Of a stretch of DNA of 64,000 nt, positions 24,304 to 32,869 are shown piece by piece. Below the pieces are notes generated by a model that was not told the DNA's origin, made no database searches, and worked only from the letters and a program-made list of their open reading frames with translations. The first letter of the stretch is position 1; every line of letters begins with the position of its first letter. Position numbers and translations under genes: made by a program. The DNA comes from Cytophagales bacterium (GTDB lineage: Bacteria > Bacteroidota > Bacteroidia > Cytophagales > Spirosomataceae): assembly GCA_013298125.1 (NCBI GenBank), contig JAAFJP010000008.1, positions 1 to 64,000 of the forward strand. The letters are read 5' to 3'.

Positions 24304-26508
24304 ATGAAAAAGTCAATATTTTTAATGCTAATTTTCCAAATCTTAACATTTAATTTTGCCATAAACGCTCAACAAAATGTTGGTTATACTACTTCTAATA
24401 ATTCAAACGGTTTTTATAATTCAACGTTAGGCGTTTTTGCGGGAAATTCACTTACGGGTACATCCTCAACTTATAATTCCAATAATGCTTATTTGGGGTA
24501 TGCTGCTGGGGGATTTGCATCCAGTACAACGGTTGGGCAAAATGTAGGTAATGTCGCCGTAGGGGCAAACACAGGGTATAATATGACTACTGGTTCGTAT
24601 AATTCTTTTCTTGGAAGTAACGCTGGATATTATAACAAAGCAGCTGCCTTCAACGTTTTTATGGGTTATGCTTCTGGTTATGGGAACACATCTGTTTATA
24701 CTACTGGTGGTAATAATACAGGGTTAGGTTCTTACAGTATGCAAAATTTAACAACGGGAAACAATAATGTAGGCTTAGGATATAATGCTATGGGAGCAAC
24801 TGTACTCTCTGGTACTTTTAATATTGCATTGGGGGCAAGTGCAGGAGCAAATCTTTCATCGGGAGACAACAATATTCTGATTGGGAAATCGGCTGGTTTC
24901 TCCGTAACGGCTGCCTCACTAACTGGTGATGCTAATATTGCCATTGGACAAGAAGCAGGTTTTAAACTAAATACTGCATCATTCAATACTCTCATAGGCT
25001 ATCAAAGTGGCTATAATTTAACGACCAGCAACGATAATCTTTTCATCGGGTATCAGTCAGGTTTGAATCAAACCACTTTGGTTGGTTCTGGCAATTCGTT
25101 CGTGGGTAATTTTTCAGGTTTTTCCAATACCACAGGAGCTAATAATACTTACCTTGGTAGTGCTGCGGGAAAGGGTAACGTAGCAACGAGTCATAATACG
25201 TGTATTGGTACAAATGCAGGGGATGCAGTTTTTACCACTGGAAGTAATAGTGGAAATAACACCTTTGTTGGTTCAACATCTGGCACAAATACCACAGCGG
25301 GTTATAACACCTTTGTTGGCTCTGCGTCAGGAAATTCAAATACCAGTGGCACTTTCAATGTAATGATTGGGAGCAACGCAGGGTATTATTGTTCAACTTC
25401 CAGTAGGAATGTAATCATTGGCGATAGAGCTGGATTTGGATTAAGTTCATTCAGTTCACAAAGCGACAATACTTTGATTGGATTTTCTTGTGGAAATAAT
25501 ACCTACGGAGGAGATAACATCATGTTGGGAGGGTACTGTGGGCAGAATAATACTTCTGGATTTTCAAATGTTTATGTTGGAAAATTTGCTGGGAATAACA
25601 TTGTGTCTGGGTATGATAACTTGTTTTTAGGTAACAATACGTATGCACAAGGAACAAACAAAGCAACCCTTAATAATGTAACCGTTATTGGAAATAATGC
25701 CATTGGTTTAAGAAATAGCACGATGATTTTGGGTGATACTACTAAAAACATCCAAGTAGGTATTGGCACATCTTGGCCCACCCAAAGACTCACCGTCAAA
25801 GGAAACTTTTCCTTCGTAGCCTACAACGACGGAATGTTCTACCAAAACAAAAGATTCCTCTTCCAAGACGAACAAGAAAACATCGCCCTCGGCACAAATC
25901 ATGACGAAGATTTTATGGGTAGAGGAAATTTATTGTTAGGAGCAAACACAAAACTTAATAACTTAACAACTCAACAACTTATTAACGCTACCGCCATCGG
26001 AAACGGTGCAACTGTCTCAGTATCAGATGGTTTGGTTTTAGGTAATCAAGATATTCATGTGGGCATAGGCACATCTACACCTACCGCTCGCTTGGAAATA
26101 GCCTCTGGGAAAGATGGTGAAAGTGGCGTTGTTTTTAGTAATCTCAAACAAAATTATTCTAATAAATTCCTCACCGTCAATCAGTTAGGGCAAGTTATTT
26201 TAGAGAAACCTCGCACTCAAATAAATTCAGTTGAGGAATGGTCAGATAAAGTTTTTGAAAGTAATTATCAACTCAAATCTTTGAGCGAAGTGGAACAATT
26301 TGTGAAGGTAAATAAGCACCTTCCTAACATTCCATCCGCCCATGAAATGATTGAGAAGGGGATTGAAAACGAAAAACTATCGGCAAAATTATTGGAGAAA
26401 ATTGAGGAATTGACCTTGTATTTGATTGAGATGAAGAAAGAGAATCAAGAAATTAAGAAGGAAAATGCTGACATGAAATCAAGAGTTTTGCTATTAGAAA
26501 AGAAGTAA
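24304..26508 (+). CDS. secreted YadA-head-like repeat protein with coiled-coil C-terminus
   Basis: A 734-residue protein with a signal peptide (to about residue 23, INA-QQ). Some 30 degenerate repeats of the type N..(I/L)G..AGxN.TTG.NN follow (residues 30-480). They resemble the left-handed beta-roll repeats of trimeric autotransporter heads. A shaft module with IQVGIGTSWPTQRLTVKGN and a C-terminal region follow: EEWSDKVFESNYQLKSL, HLPNIPSAHEM and a heptad coiled coil (LLEKIEELTLYLIEMKKE). The coiled coil would trimerise the fibre. No outer-membrane anchor was found. It is a paralogue of the next gene, with very similar C-terminal DNA. Confidence 0.75.
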   Translation: MKKSIFLMLIFQILTFNFAINAQQNVGYTTSNNSNGFYNSTLGVFAGNSLTGTSSTYNSNNAYLGYAAGGFASSTTVGQNVGNVAVGANTGYNMTTGSYNSFLGSNAGYYNKAAAFNVFMGYASGYGNTSVYTTGGNNTGLGSYSMQNLTTGNNNVGLGYNAMGATVLSGTFNIALGASAGANLSSGDNNILIGKSAGFSVTAASLTGDANIAIGQEAGFKLNTASFNTLIGYQSGYNLTTSNDNLFIGYQSGLNQTTLVGSGNSFVGNFSGFSNTTGANNTYLGSAAGKGNVATSHNTCIGTNAGDAVFTTGSNSGNNTFVGSTSGTNTTAGYNTFVGSASGNSNTSGTFNVMIGSNAGYYCSTSSRNVIIGDRAGFGLSSFSSQSDNTLIGFSCGNNTYGGDNIMLGGYCGQNNTSGFSNVYVGKFAGNNIVSGYDNLFLGNNTYAQGTNKATLNNVTVIGNNAIGLRNSTMILGDTTKNIQVGIGTSWPTQRLTVKGNFSFVAYNDGMFYQNKRFLFQDEQENIALGTNHDEDFMGRGNLLLGANTKLNNLTTQQLINATAIGNGATVSVSDGLVLGNQDIHVGIGTSTPTARLEIASGKDGESGVVFSNLKQNYSNKFLTVNQLGQVILEKPRTQINSVEEWSDKVFESNYQLKSLSEVEQFVKVNKHLPNIPSAHEMIEKGIENEKLSAKLLEKIEELTLYLIEMKKENQEIKKENADMKSRVLLLEKK

Positions 26509-26559
26509 TGATGGACTTCATAAGAAATTAAAATTACTCATTTACAATCACAAAATACC

Positions 26560-28362
26560 ATGAAAAATACTATTACTTGCTCTTTAATTTTAGTACTCAC
26601 AATGCTTTTCACATCACTGAAAGCACAACAAAATGTTGGTTTTACCACAAACAACAATGCCAATGGTTTTTATAATTCACTATTGGGTTTTGGAGCTGGC
26701 AACGGAATTGTTGGAACAAATTCTCTCAGAAATTCAGGCAATAGTTATTTAGGCTATTTGGCTGGATATAGTTCAGCGGCAACTGCCAACAACGAAAATG
26801 TTAATAATGTAGTCGTTGGAAGTATGGCTGGTTATTCCCTATCAACGGGGTCAAATAATACGTTTATGGGCGTTGAGGCAGGATATTATAACAAAACAGC
26901 CAAGTTTAACGTCTATGTGGGTTTGAATGCCGGGCAAGGAGACAACACAGTTTATACGGCGGGAGGATATAATACGGGCGTGGGTACGTTCAGTTTGAAT
27001 GAAGTAACGTCGGGTACATATAATACGGGCTTGGGTGTATTAGCTTTGGGCGGAACAACCTTGACGGGAAACTTTAATACGGCAGTAGGTCCGTTTGCGG
27101 GTCATTATCTCTCAACATCTTCTGACAATATCTTGGTTGGAAATTCAGCGGGATATTCAACATCAGCAAACAAACTAACTGGAAACGGAAATATTGCCAT
27201 CGGTTCAAAATCGGGCTATAAATTAGGTGCTGCCGAATATAATACGTTGCTTGGGTTTGAGAGTGGCTATAATCTTTCAACGAGTAGTAATAATATTTTC
27301 ATAGGCTATCAGTCAGGGTATAATCAAACCAATGCAATTCGTGCTTTTAATTCATTTGTAGGGTATCAATCAGGTTTCCTAAATACTTCGGGTATTAATA
27401 ACACGATGTTAGGTTCTAACTCAGGTTATACCAACACAACAGGATATTCTAATGTTTTTGTTGGTAATAATGCGGGATATAACATTGAATCTGGGTATAA
27501 AAATGTTTTTCTGGGGGATTCTGCCCGTTCGGAAGGTAGAGGTCGAGGAAGTATAAATTATGCAACCGCCATTGGTTATAATGCAGTTGCCATCAGGAGC
27601 AATACCATGATTTTGGGTGATACAACCCAAAATATCCAAGTTGGAATCGGTACGGCTTCACCCACCCAAAAACTCACTATCAAAGGTAATTTCTCTTTCG
27701 TAGCCTACAACGACGGAATGTTCTATAAAAACAAACGTTTCCTCTTTCAAGACGAACAAGAAAATATTGCTTTGGGAACAAATCATGACGAAGATTTTGC
27801 GGGCAAAGGAAATTTGTTAATTGGTGTGGACTCTAAAATCAACAATTCAAAAATCAACAATTCAACCGCTATCGGCTATGGTGCAACTGTCTCAGTATCA
27901 AACGGTTTGGTGTTGGGAAATCAAGATATTCACGTGGGCATTGGTACTTCTGCACCCACCGCTCGCTTGGAAATAGCCTCTGGGAAAGATGGTGAAAGTG
28001 GCGTTGTTTTCAGTAATCTTAAACAAAATTCTGCTAATAAATTTCTCACCGTCAATCAGTTAGGTCAAGTTGTTTTAGAGAAGCCCCGTACACAAATTAA
28101 ATCAATTGAAGACTGGTCAGACAAAGTTTTTGAGCGTAATTATCAACTCAAATCTTTGAATGAAGTTGAACAATTTATTAACGCAAATAAGCATCTACCA
28201 AACATTCCATCCGCCCAAGAAATGACGGAGAAGGGAATTGAAAATGAAAAATTATCGGCAAAATTATTGGAGAAAATTGAGGAATTAACTTTGTATTTGA
28301 TTGAAATGAAGAAGGAAAATAAAGAATTGAAATCAAGGGTTTTGATTTTAGAAAACAAATAA
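26560..28362 (+). CDS. secreted YadA-head-like repeat protein, second copy
   Basis: A 600-residue paralogue of 24304-26508 with the same layout: signal peptide ending LKAQ, a beta-roll head with N..(I/L)G..AG repeats (residues 25-350), an IQVGIGTASPTQKLTIKGN module and a coiled-coil end. The head has fewer repeats and is more divergent, while the DNA from about 27640 to the stop is nearly identical to the other gene. That pattern suggests recent duplication or gene conversion of the C-terminal part. It ends 5 nt before a strong bidirectional terminator shared with rnpB. Confidence 0.75.
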   Translation: MKNTITCSLILVLTMLFTSLKAQQNVGFTTNNNANGFYNSLLGFGAGNGIVGTNSLRNSGNSYLGYLAGYSSAATANNENVNNVVVGSMAGYSLSTGSNNTFMGVEAGYYNKTAKFNVYVGLNAGQGDNTVYTAGGYNTGVGTFSLNEVTSGTYNTGLGVLALGGTTLTGNFNTAVGPFAGHYLSTSSDNILVGNSAGYSTSANKLTGNGNIAIGSKSGYKLGAAEYNTLLGFESGYNLSTSSNNIFIGYQSGYNQTNAIRAFNSFVGYQSGFLNTSGINNTMLGSNSGYTNTTGYSNVFVGNNAGYNIESGYKNVFLGDSARSEGRGRGSINYATAIGYNAVAIRSNTMILGDTTQNIQVGIGTASPTQKLTIKGNFSFVAYNDGMFYKNKRFLFQDEQENIALGTNHDEDFAGKGNLLIGVDSKINNSKINNSTAIGYGATVSVSNGLVLGNQDIHVGIGTSAPTARLEIASGKDGESGVVFSNLKQNSANKFLTVNQLGQVVLEKPRTQIKSIEDWSDKVFERNYQLKSLNEVEQFINANKHLPNIPSAQEMTEKGIENEKLSAKLLEKIEELTLYLIEMKKENKELKSRVLILENK

Positions 28363-28367
28363 AATAC

Positions 28368-28407
28368 ACCAAAACGGCTCTGAGGATTTCCTCAGAGCCG
28401 TTTTGGT
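28368..28407. terminator. bidirectional terminator between tail-fibre gene and rnpB
   Basis: A perfect 19-bp stem (ACCAAAACGGCTCTGAGGA and its complement) has a 2-nt loop and A-rich/T-rich flanks on both sides. It ends the convergent tail-fibre gene and rnpB. Confidence 0.9.
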
Positions 28408-28526
28408 AAAAACAAATCTATAAGCCGCATTCTGTCAGTACCGAAGCACCGTCTTATCATTTATCTCGACGCACCGTCACCGATACGCTCTATCAACCTA
28501 CCCACTGACATCAGGCGAGCAGCCCT

Positions 28527-28605
28527 TTTTTAGTTAAGAATTATTAATTAATAGTTAACAGTCTTCACTTTTAATTCTTAATTTTTCATTATTAACTATG
28601 CTGTC
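28527..28605. repeat. AT-rich hairpin insertion inside rnpB (P16/P17 position)
   Basis: Nearly all A/T, with TTAAGAATTA / TAATTCTTAA and TTAATAA-type complementary pieces that can form a hairpin. It occupies the variable region next to the pseudoknot strand, just before GGCTGCTCGCC of the RNA (minus strand). Confidence 0.75.
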
Positions 28606-28706
28606 AGCCTATTTGGTCTTTCAACTCATGAGGTTTACCGATGCCCTCGATGTCACCACCGAGGCGGTAGGCTCTTACTCTACCTTTTCACCCTTACTTG
28701 ATTAAG

Positions 28707-28904
28707 TTTTAGGGATTAGGGATTAGGGATTAGGGATTAGTGATTAGTGATTAGATACTGAGAGTTTGAGAATTAGGAGTTAAAAATTTAGTAATAGAAA
28801 AATCTTTACTTATGTTTTAATTCCCAATTCTCCAATTCTCCAATTCCCAATTCCCAATTCCCTAATCCCCAATTCCCTAATCCCTAATTCCCCAATCCCC
28901 AAAA
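28707..28904. repeat. inverted heptamer repeat inside rnpB (P9 position)
   Basis: The left arm (28707-28750) carries four perfect TAGGGAT units followed by TGATTAG. The right arm (28819-28900) carries many CCCTAAT/CCCAATT-type units. The two arms are complementary, so the segment can extend P9 as a long hairpin. This is the same heptamer as at 8442-8487 and 58713-58767. Confidence 0.85.
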
Positions 28905-29044
28905 AGCGGTAATTTTCTGTGGCACTTGCTGTTACGGATTCGTCACCAAAGCCGTACCTTCCCGTTAGGAAGCATGATGCTCTACGTTGTGCGGACTTTC
29001 CTCCCTCGCATACACGAAGGCGATAAGACGACTTGTTTTCGTTA

Positions 29045-29052
29045 CAAAGTTA
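29045..29052 (-). promoter_or_regulatory. rnpB -7 element
   Basis: TAACTTTG on the minus strand is a perfect TAnnTTTG match. It ends 5 nt before the predicted 5' end of the RNA at 29040. Confidence 0.7.
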
Positions 29053-29124
29053 TCATTTTAAATCGAAGGACTAAGATTTTTTTGTAATTTACAAGGTGTT
29101 TATTATTTTCAAATAGTCCAAACT

Positions 29125-30237
29125 ATGTTCAAATATCTACTGGTCTTATTTTCTATTATAGCCCTTTGTTTCTCGAATGGACATGCCCAATCTACATTGT
29201 ATTTAATTGAAGGAGATGTTATAGAAACTAAAAATGCAGAATCTGTCCCCTCAGCAAATGTTTTTTTAGAAGGTACAACACTTGGTACACAGTCTGATTC
29301 CCAAGGGCATTTTGTTATCAAAAATATTCCAGCGGGAAACTATCAATTGGCGGCTTCGATGGTGGGTTTTCAAACCTATTCTCAGAAAATTTTAGTTTCA
29401 AACAAAAATCTTATTCTCAAAATCTCATTGGTTGAAGATGTGAAATCATTAGAGGAGGTGAAAGTTGTAGGTGAAAGAGACAAAAATTGGGAGAAACAAT
29501 ACAAAGTTTTTGAGAGAGAGTTTCTTGGTAATAATTTTGATAAAAAAGAAGTAAAAATTCTCAATAAAGAAGTACTTGATTTTCAGTATAAACAAGGAGT
29601 TTTTAAGGCATCAGCCATCAAGCCAATCGTTATTGAAAACAAGACTCTGGGCTACAAAATCACTTATATATTGAAAGGTTTTGAAAAAAATAAGTATCAT
29701 TCTTCATACAAAGGTATTCCACGGTATGAAAAACTAATTCCAGCAAACAGTGAGCAAGAAAAATTGTGGGATAATAACCGCCAGAATGCTTACAAAGGCT
29801 CAATTACCCATTTTTTGAAAGCCTTACTTGATGATAAATTAGTCTCAGAAGGATTCGATGCTCATTTTGTGAATCCTCATTATGTTAAAAATACCCCATT
29901 TAAACTCATGTTTTATGAACTATCAGACCGCACTTTACCACTTCACCCCAAAGAGATTATACAGAAAATTAATGAAGAACCATTGGTGTACAGGCTTACA
30001 TGGAAGTATCCATTAGAAGTGGTCTATAACAAACAACAAGAACGTTCCCCTATTTTTTCAGATGCACCACACCCATACTCTTTTTTAAAGCCACTCAATA
30101 CTATTTTTATTACCCATGATGGTAATCTTTTAGACCCTTATTCAGTAGAAATTAGAGGTAAAATGGGAGAGTTTGGTTATGCCGACTTACTGCCTTTGGA
30201 TTATATACTGCCTAATGAAAATATTGAGTTAAGATAA
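29125..30237 (+). CDS. secreted carboxypeptidase-regulatory-like domain protein
   Basis: A 370-residue protein with a signal peptide (FKYLLVLFSIIALCF, cleaved near HAQ). A CarboxypepD_reg-like beta-sandwich follows (about residues 26-115): GDVIETKNAESVPSANVFL, then GTQSDSQGHFVIKNIPAGNYQLAASMVGF. The remaining 250 residues have no TonB-dependent barrel or recognised family but contain many aromatic and basic residues. Similar proteins are common in Bacteroidetes, and their function is unknown. It is monocistronic and divergent from rnpB. Confidence 0.78.
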   Translation: MFKYLLVLFSIIALCFSNGHAQSTLYLIEGDVIETKNAESVPSANVFLEGTTLGTQSDSQGHFVIKNIPAGNYQLAASMVGFQTYSQKILVSNKNLILKISLVEDVKSLEEVKVVGERDKNWEKQYKVFEREFLGNNFDKKEVKILNKEVLDFQYKQGVFKASAIKPIVIENKTLGYKITYILKGFEKNKYHSSYKGIPRYEKLIPANSEQEKLWDNNRQNAYKGSITHFLKALLDDKLVSEGFDAHFVNPHYVKNTPFKLMFYELSDRTLPLHPKEIIQKINEEPLVYRLTWKYPLEVVYNKQQERSPIFSDAPHPYSFLKPLNTIFITHDGNLLDPYSVEIRGKMGEFGYADLLPLDYILPNENIELR

Positions 30238-30299
30238 GAGTATGAATTAAAAGATAAATTTTTTTTCAAAAAATCAAATGTCAAGTCGTCAAAATTCAC

Positions 30300-30307
30300 T
30301 ATCTTTG
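30300..30307 (+). promoter_or_regulatory. rpsP -7 element
   Basis: TATCTTTG, a strong TAnnTTTG match, lies 63 nt before the rpsP ATG. No clear -33 element. The resulting leader holds a short stem-loop (GAAGGA/TCCTTC). Confidence 0.55.
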
Positions 30308-30333
30308 CACTCCAATTTACAAATACCATAACC

Positions 30334-30350
30334 GAAGGACGGGTTCCTTC
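30334..30350 (+). promoter_or_regulatory. rpsP leader hairpin
   Basis: A short stem-loop (GAAGGA-cgggt-TCCTTC) sits 20 nt before the rpsP ATG. It is a possible site of translational control, but it is small and unproven. Confidence 0.35.
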
Positions 30351-30369
30351 ACTAAAACGTAAATAACAG

Positions 30370-30972
30370 ATGGCTGTTAAAATTAGATTAGCACGTCGTG
30401 GACGTAAAAAATTAGCGATGTATGACATCGTAGTTGCAGACGCAAGAGCTCCACGTGATGGTAAATTCATCGAAAAAATCGGTACTTACAATCCAAATAC
30501 AAACCCTGCCTCAATCAATTTGAATGAAGCAAGTGCATTGAAATGGATTATGAACGGTGCTCAACCAACAGATACTACTCGTGCGATTTTGTCATATAAA
30601 GGTGTAATGTTGAAAAAACACTTACAAGTAGGTGTGAACAAAGGAGCTATCTCACAAGATGCTGCCGATACGAAATTCGCAGACTGGAAAGAAGCAAAAG
30701 ATTCTAAAATTACTGGTAAAACAGATGGTTTAGATTCAGCAAAAGCAGCTGACAAAGCAGCTCGTATGGCAAGAGAAGTTGAAATCAATGCAGCTCGTGC
30801 AGCAGCAATTGCTAAGAAAAATACTCCAGAGGTTGATGCAGTAGCAGAAGAGGTTGTTGAAGAAGTTGCAGTCGCCGAAGAAGTTGAGGCAGTTGTTGAA
30901 GAAGCAGCACCAGTAGCAGAAGAGGTTGTTGCGGAAGTAGCACCAGAAGCAGAAGCACCTGCGGCTGAGTAA
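30370..30972 (+). CDS. rpsP: 30S ribosomal protein S16, long C-terminal extension
   Basis: 200 residues. The first 80 match S16: [39 protein letters not shown], then [19 protein letters not shown]. Canonical S16 has about 80-90 residues. Here about 110 residues follow: a basic linker, then an Ala/Glu/Val-rich acidic tail with repeated [12 protein letters not shown]-type motifs. Such tails are usual in Bacteroidetes S16 and are probably disordered. S16 is a primary assembly protein of the 30S head/body junction. The gene is followed by its own terminator, then by rimM and trmD. Confidence 0.97.
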   Translation: MAVKIRLARRGRKKLAMYDIVVADARAPRDGKFIEKIGTYNPNTNPASINLNEASALKWIMNGAQPTDTTRAILSYKGVMLKKHLQVGVNKGAISQDAADTKFADWKEAKDSKITGKTDGLDSAKAADKAARMAREVEINAARAAAIAKKNTPEVDAVAEEVVEEVAVAEEVEAVVEEAAPVAEEVVAEVAPEAEAPAAE

Positions 30973-30994
30973 TTTTCAGAAAAATAATTTAAGG

Positions 30995-31034
30995 AATGAT
31001 ACAAGACATCAATAGTTTTGTATCATTTTTTTTT
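30995..31034 (+). terminator. rho-independent terminator after rpsP
   Basis: The stem AATGATACAA/TTGTATCATT (30995-31004 and 31018-31027) is followed by a run of eight or more T. It separates rpsP from rimM/trmD. Confidence 0.8.
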
Positions 31035-31040
31035 GAACAT

Positions 31041-31126
31041 TAGCCACTAAGGCACAAAGTCTCCAAGTAAAGATGAAAAATTTGTTTAAAATTTACTTTC
31101 TTAGTGGCTTTGTGTCTTGGTGGCAG
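31041..31126. repeat. long inverted repeat (GCCACTAAGG type)
   Basis: The arms GCCACTAAGGCACAAAG (31043-31059) and CTTTGTGTCTTGGTGGC (31108-31124) pair with two G-U-type differences, with more pairing inside. It is the familiar CACAAAG/CACTAAGG vocabulary of Bacteroidetes intergenic repeats, and it lies directly upstream of rimM. Confidence 0.75.
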
Positions 31127-31139
31127 ATTTTAAAAAATA

Positions 31140-31667
31140 ATGACAAAAGATACTTGTTTTGAATTAGGTAAAATAACCAAAACTCATGGCATTAGAGGAG
31201 AAGTAATCCTTTGGCTTGATGTAGATTTTCCAGGAGATTATGAAGATTTGGAAAGTGTTTTCTTGGAAGTTAGGGGAGAATTAGTCCCTTATTTTATGGA
31301 TTCATATCGCCTGTCTGGCAATCGTGCTATTGTACAATTTGAAGATATTGATACCTTCGAGAAAGCCGAAGCCTTAATAAATCTTCAAGCCTTTTTGCCT
31401 TTAGAAGAATTACCAGAGTTAGAAGATAATCAGTTTTATTATCACGAAATAATTGGTTATCAAGTAGTTGATAAGAACTTAGGAGAATTAGGTATTGTAC
31501 ACACAGTACACTCTATGCAAGCACAAGACCTTTTGGTGATGGATTATAAAGGTAAAGAAGTATTGATTCCAGTCATTTCTGAAATTGTATTAAATGCAGA
31601 TAAGGGAGCTAAGGTGTTGAATGTGAATTTGCCAGAAGGACTTTTGGAGGTTTATATGGAGGATTAG
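31140..31667 (+). CDS. rimM: ribosome maturation factor RimM
   Basis: 175 residues with the diagnostic GKITKTHGIRGEV at the N-terminus (RimM beta-barrel) and a C-terminal PRC-barrel: QFYYHEIIGYQVVD, then LLVMDYKGKEVLIPV and LPEGLLEVY. RimM binds S19 in the 30S head and helps processing of 16S rRNA. It is followed after 14 nt by trmD, the classical order. It appears to be transcribed separately from rpsP, because a terminator and an inverted repeat lie between them. Confidence 0.96.
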   Translation: MTKDTCFELGKITKTHGIRGEVILWLDVDFPGDYEDLESVFLEVRGELVPYFMDSYRLSGNRAIVQFEDIDTFEKAEALINLQAFLPLEELPELEDNQFYYHEIIGYQVVDKNLGELGIVHTVHSMQAQDLLVMDYKGKEVLIPVISEIVLNADKGAKVLNVNLPEGLLEVYMED

Positions 31668-31681
31668 TTTATCATTGAATT

Positions 31682-32371
31682 ATGCGAATAGACATCATAT
31701 CAGTAGTTCCTAAATTGATGGAAAGTTTCTTTGGACATTCCATCCTGAAACGTGGACAAGAGGCGGGTCATGCAGAAGTTGTGTTGCATGATTTACGTGA
31801 TTATACTACTACCAAAAGCCGTCAAGTTGATGATTATGCGTTTGGCGGAGGAGCTGGGATGGTCATGTTGGCTGAACCCATTGCTCGTTGTATTCGTCAT
31901 TTGCAGAGTGAAAGAGCGTATGATGAAGTAATTTATATGACTCCCGATGGTGAGACTTTTAACCAGCAAATTGCTAATAATTTATCATTAGGAGGGAACT
32001 TAATTTTCTTGTGTGGGCATTACAAAGGAGTGGATCAAAGAGTAAGAGATATGTTCATTACCAAAGAAATTTCCATTGGTGATTATGTCCTGTCAGGGGG
32101 AGAATTAGCCGCTGCCGTATGTGCTGATGCTATTATCCGATTGATTCCTGGTGTTTTGAATGATGAGACTTCTGCCTTGACGGATTCATTTCAAGATAAC
32201 CTTTTAGCCCCACCCGTTTATACACGTCCTGCCGAATTTGAGGGAGTAGGTATTCCAGAAATATTGCTTTCTGGACATGAAGCCAAGATTAACGAATGGC
32301 GTTTTGAACAATCTATCGAAAGAACCAAAATCAGACGACCAGATTTATTATTGAAGTCTGGGCTACATTAG
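31682..32371 (+). CDS. trmD: tRNA (guanine-N1)-methyltransferase
   Basis: 229 residues of the SPOUT class. Conserved blocks are [37 protein letters not shown] and [14 protein letters not shown], the trefoil knot that binds S-adenosylmethionine, followed by [14 protein letters not shown]. TrmD methylates G37 of tRNAs to prevent +1 frameshifting. It starts 14 nt after rimM. The usual rplS gene is absent: a 530-nt intergenic region and a giant SdrD-like gene follow instead. Confidence 0.97.
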   Translation: MRIDIISVVPKLMESFFGHSILKRGQEAGHAEVVLHDLRDYTTTKSRQVDDYAFGGGAGMVMLAEPIARCIRHLQSERAYDEVIYMTPDGETFNQQIANNLSLGGNLIFLCGHYKGVDQRVRDMFITKEISIGDYVLSGGELAAAVCADAIIRLIPGVLNDETSALTDSFQDNLLAPPVYTRPAEFEGVGIPEILLSGHEAKINEWRFEQSIERTKIRRPDLLLKSGLH

Positions 32372-32522
32372 AATGATATTTGTCAATAGAATGGTGATTT
32401 TGACGGTTATGTAATACCGCATACTCATTCGTTTGTTATTATTTAAAGAATTTTTCGTTAAAATTATTTTTTTATAAAACATTTATATTATATTGCATTC
32501 CCAATCCAAAATATACGATTTG

Positions 32523-32672
32523 AACAATCAACATACCTGGGGTGTTAATGACTATATGTTGTAGAAATTGTGAAGAGAATTGAGTAAACATAGAACATTT
32601 TTAGAATAGAAAAAACAAAGTAAGGATTATAATTCGGAAAGCTCGACGTTAATAACGTTGGGCTTTTTTGTG
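32523..32672 (+). ncRNA. candidate small RNA or leader with mini-ORF
   Basis: A promoter-like site near 32493-32522 and a hairpin terminator at 32640-32670 would give a transcript of about 145 nt. It includes the short ORF 32548-32583 (MTICCRNCEEN, three Cys in 11 residues) and the AAAACAAAGTAAGGA-N8-CGGAAAGC box. The promoter match is imperfect (TAnnnTTTG), so this is a hypothesis only. Confidence 0.25.
32612..32670 (+). terminator. bipartite box with hairpin terminator, copy 1
   Basis: AAAACAAAGTAAGGA (32612-32626), 8 nt, then CGGAAAGC (32635-32642) merging into an 11-bp stem (32640-32650 with 32654-32664) and a T run. The same box with the same 8-nt spacing, but a different stem sequence, lies at 57135-57192. 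Pairing is conserved while the sequence is not. Confidence 0.75.
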
Positions 32673-32869
32673 TTTAAACGCATTCGTGGCATTTTTTTTG
32701 AAACGACAACATCTCTTCAAATATTCTTCTTTTCGATTTCATCTCATGTTGGAGTAGTAAATTATTTTATACTTGTAACGTGTTGATTTTTAAATAATTA
32801 TGTATCTTCATTTAGGATTGAACAGGTAAGCCGATTTTTTTGGTATGCTATTTGTAAAATAATGAGTTA

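Larger units (their letters stand above)
28408..29040 (-). ncRNA. rnpB: RNase P RNA (catalytic subunit) with two large repeat insertions
   Basis: On the minus strand the conserved blocks of bacterial type A RNase P RNA appear in order: GAGGAAAGTCCGCAC (CR I), CAGAAAATTACCGC, AAGTAAGGGTGAAAAGGT, GAGTAAGAGCC, ACCAAATAGG, GGCTGCTCGCC, AGATAAATGATAAGAC, then ACAGAAT.CGGCTTA. The ends pair as helix P1 (AAACAAGTC with GATTTGTTT). The RNA processes tRNA 5' ends together with RnpA protein. The length of about 633 nt compares with a usual 350-400. The excess comes from an insertion of about 200 nt in the P9 position (heptamer repeats in both arms) and an AT-rich hairpin of about 80 nt in the P16/P17 position. 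The exact ends are estimates. Confidence 0.92.

Noticed and set aside
21229-28362. Prophage tail module
   Set aside because: The tail-fibre-like proteins have signal peptides, and no capsid, terminase, baseplate or integrase gene is present.
28707-28904. Telomere-like or eukaryotic repeat
   Set aside because: The heptamer resembles plant telomeric sequence, but here it is short, degenerate, inverted and embedded in rnpB in a bacterial context.
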